From Neoceratodus forsteri (taxonomy: Eukaryota; Chordata; Ceratodontiformes; Ceratodontidae), in contig CM057458.1 in the NCBI GenBank assembly GCA_016271365.2, positions 198,000,501-198,064,500 of the forward strand: a DNA stretch of 64,000 nucleotides, read 5' to 3'. The notes under the pieces are model-generated. The model had not been told where the DNA came from. It saw only the letters and a program-made list of their open reading frames with translations, and made no database searches. The stretch's first letter is position 1, and each line of letters starts with the position of its first letter. Position numbers and translations under genes: made by a program. Below, one piece after another: positions 63,331-64,000 of this stretch.

Positions 63331-64000
63331 CGGAAGGTGGAGGGAAAACCTCCCTCCTACCAGTTCCTCCGGGGAATCCGGAGGCAGTGGGAAAGGAAAG
63401 GAGTCAGGTGGTGTGGGGCAGCGCTGCAGCTGAAGCACCCGCTGCTTTTTTGGGCGGCGGGGGGGTTTAGCAGCTGTGGGGGCCCGGCGTTTGGGGCCCG
63501 CCTTTGGCCGATTCCGTCTGCGAAAAGGACGGTACATGGAATCAACCGACTTCAGTGCCATCCTCTTCTCTTGCAAATCGGTGATGATGTCCTTGACATC
63601 ACCCCCAAAAAGCACCGACCCCCGGAAGGGTGCTTCCTGGATAGCAGATTGCACCTCCGGGACCAACCCTGACACGCGGAGCGAAGCATGACGCCGTAGG
63701 GCCTTACGGCGAAAGCTGAGCTCCATCCAGCAGTGTCCACTGCATCGTATGTCACACGAAGCATATGGCGACTGGCCGAACGAGCAGAGCGGACAAGATC
63801 AGCCAACTCCTGCTTGACTTGGGAGTCGGCCAAGGAGTCCAGTTTGGCTTCCGCCTGAGTCAGAATGGCCTTCTGGCAGTCCCCCATATGGCCGACATGG
63901 TTCAGGGCCCTGATCCCCAGCGTGGAGGAAGCATAAATCTTTCTCCCATACTGGTCCAGAAGGCGCGAGTCCTTATCAGGTGGTGACGAGCTAAGATGTT
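63232..64000 (-). pseudogene. DIRS gag-like ORF1, C-terminal half (gag-F), partial
   Basis: 63552-64000 carries the core seen in gag-C (GDCQKAILTQAEAKLDSLAD, VKQELADLVRSARSASRHM, VTYDAVDTAG), and 63232-63726 carries SGLVPEVQSAIQEAPFRGSV, DVKDIITDLQEKRMALKSVD, RRNRPKAGPKRRAPTAAKPP and the tail that runs into the RT linker (VLQLIAEGHSIEFLQKPP). The RRNRPKAG segment is the uninterrupted version of the CR1-2 insertion site in gag-C. It is cut by the window edge. Confidence 0.82.

Larger units (their letters stand above)
59979..64000 (-). mobile_element. DIRS-F: DIRS copy running off the window, inserted in DIRS-H
   Basis: Left tip AGTACAGTTACATAAGAACTTACCGTAACAG (59979), long inverted repeat with promoter-like sequence, ICR (60298-60410), then recombinase, methyltransferase-like/RNase H, reverse transcriptase and the C-terminal half of gag on minus. 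It is the same family as DIRS-C with high similarity throughout and has no CR1 inside the part shown. Confidence 0.9.

Noticed and set aside
1..64000. CRISPR arrays, operons, ribosome binding sites or bacterial genes
   Set aside because: Repeats are all dispersed or inverted element parts; coding regions are eukaryotic retroelements.
1..64000. Retroviral (LTR, protease, envelope) sequences
   Set aside because: The RT/RNase H regions belong to DIRS (with tyrosine recombinase and no DDE integrase) or to LINEs; no LTR pairs, protease or envelope motifs seen.

Overview
The window is vertebrate (very probably non-mammalian) repeat-dense nuclear DNA. I recognise no host gene, no CRISPR array and no prokaryotic feature. 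Almost every supported base belongs to a mobile element: DIRS-type tyrosine-recombinase retrotransposons (at least nine pieces, nearly all with the coding strand on minus), CR1, L2, L1 and another CR1-superfamily LINE, one tRNA-derived SINE, and one non-autonomous DNA transposon with TTAA flanks. A genome this rich in DIRS and CR1 would fit an amphibian (caecilian-like), a reptile or a basal fish. That is an inference from element content; the sequence has no species marker I can name.

Layout. 1-1.1 kb: 5' end of a DIRS element. 1.15-2.9 kb: CR1 (+) cut by DIRS-A (2.9-4.96 kb), which keeps only its recombinase end, then a 5'-truncated L2 (to 6.9 kb). 7.4-11.4 kb: DIRS-B, reduced to an internal complementary region (ICR) and a gag gene. 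11.4-12.66 kb: LINE fragment (+). 12.66-13.71 kb: 5' end of a DIRS copy (I) inserted in the reverse transcriptase of an older DIRS, which also carries DIRS-C (13.97-22.17 kb). DIRS-C holds a nested CR1 (17.5-19.4 kb). 22.2-27.06 kb: DIRS-G. 27.55-34.82 kb: an L2 3' end split by a complete-length L1 (27652-34480) with a 12-bp target duplication. 35.1-36.4 kb: another DIRS 5' end (J).

36.58-58.86 kb is the most structured part. A single LINE (called LINE-K here, plus strand) is broken into four pieces by two full-length, same-family, same-orientation DIRS copies (D, 37469-47222; E, 50100-58671) and by a TTAA-flanked long-inverted-repeat transposon (47487-49338). D and E each contain their own CR1 insertion. 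With those CR1s removed the two are almost the same length (about 5.69 and 5.68 kb). 58.9-59.25 kb: tRNA-derived SINE (-). 59.6-64 kb: a DIRS fragment (H) whose ICR is interrupted by DIRS-F, which runs off the window.

How the parts work. Each DIRS copy encodes a gag-like protein, a reverse transcriptase, an RNase H followed by a Dam-like methyltransferase-like segment, and a tyrosine recombinase. Its ends are inverted repeats with unequal tips, and the ICR complements both tips joined head to tail, which is the arrangement needed to template a circular intermediate. Insertion D interrupts a LINE reading frame so cleanly that the empty site can be read, showing no duplication beyond a shared AA. 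In two of the DIRS families the ends also carry what looks like a fixed-spacing TATA/initiator core promoter. Nearly all coding regions are decayed by frameshifts, stops or catalytic substitutions. The main exception is the open recombinase of DIRS-A.
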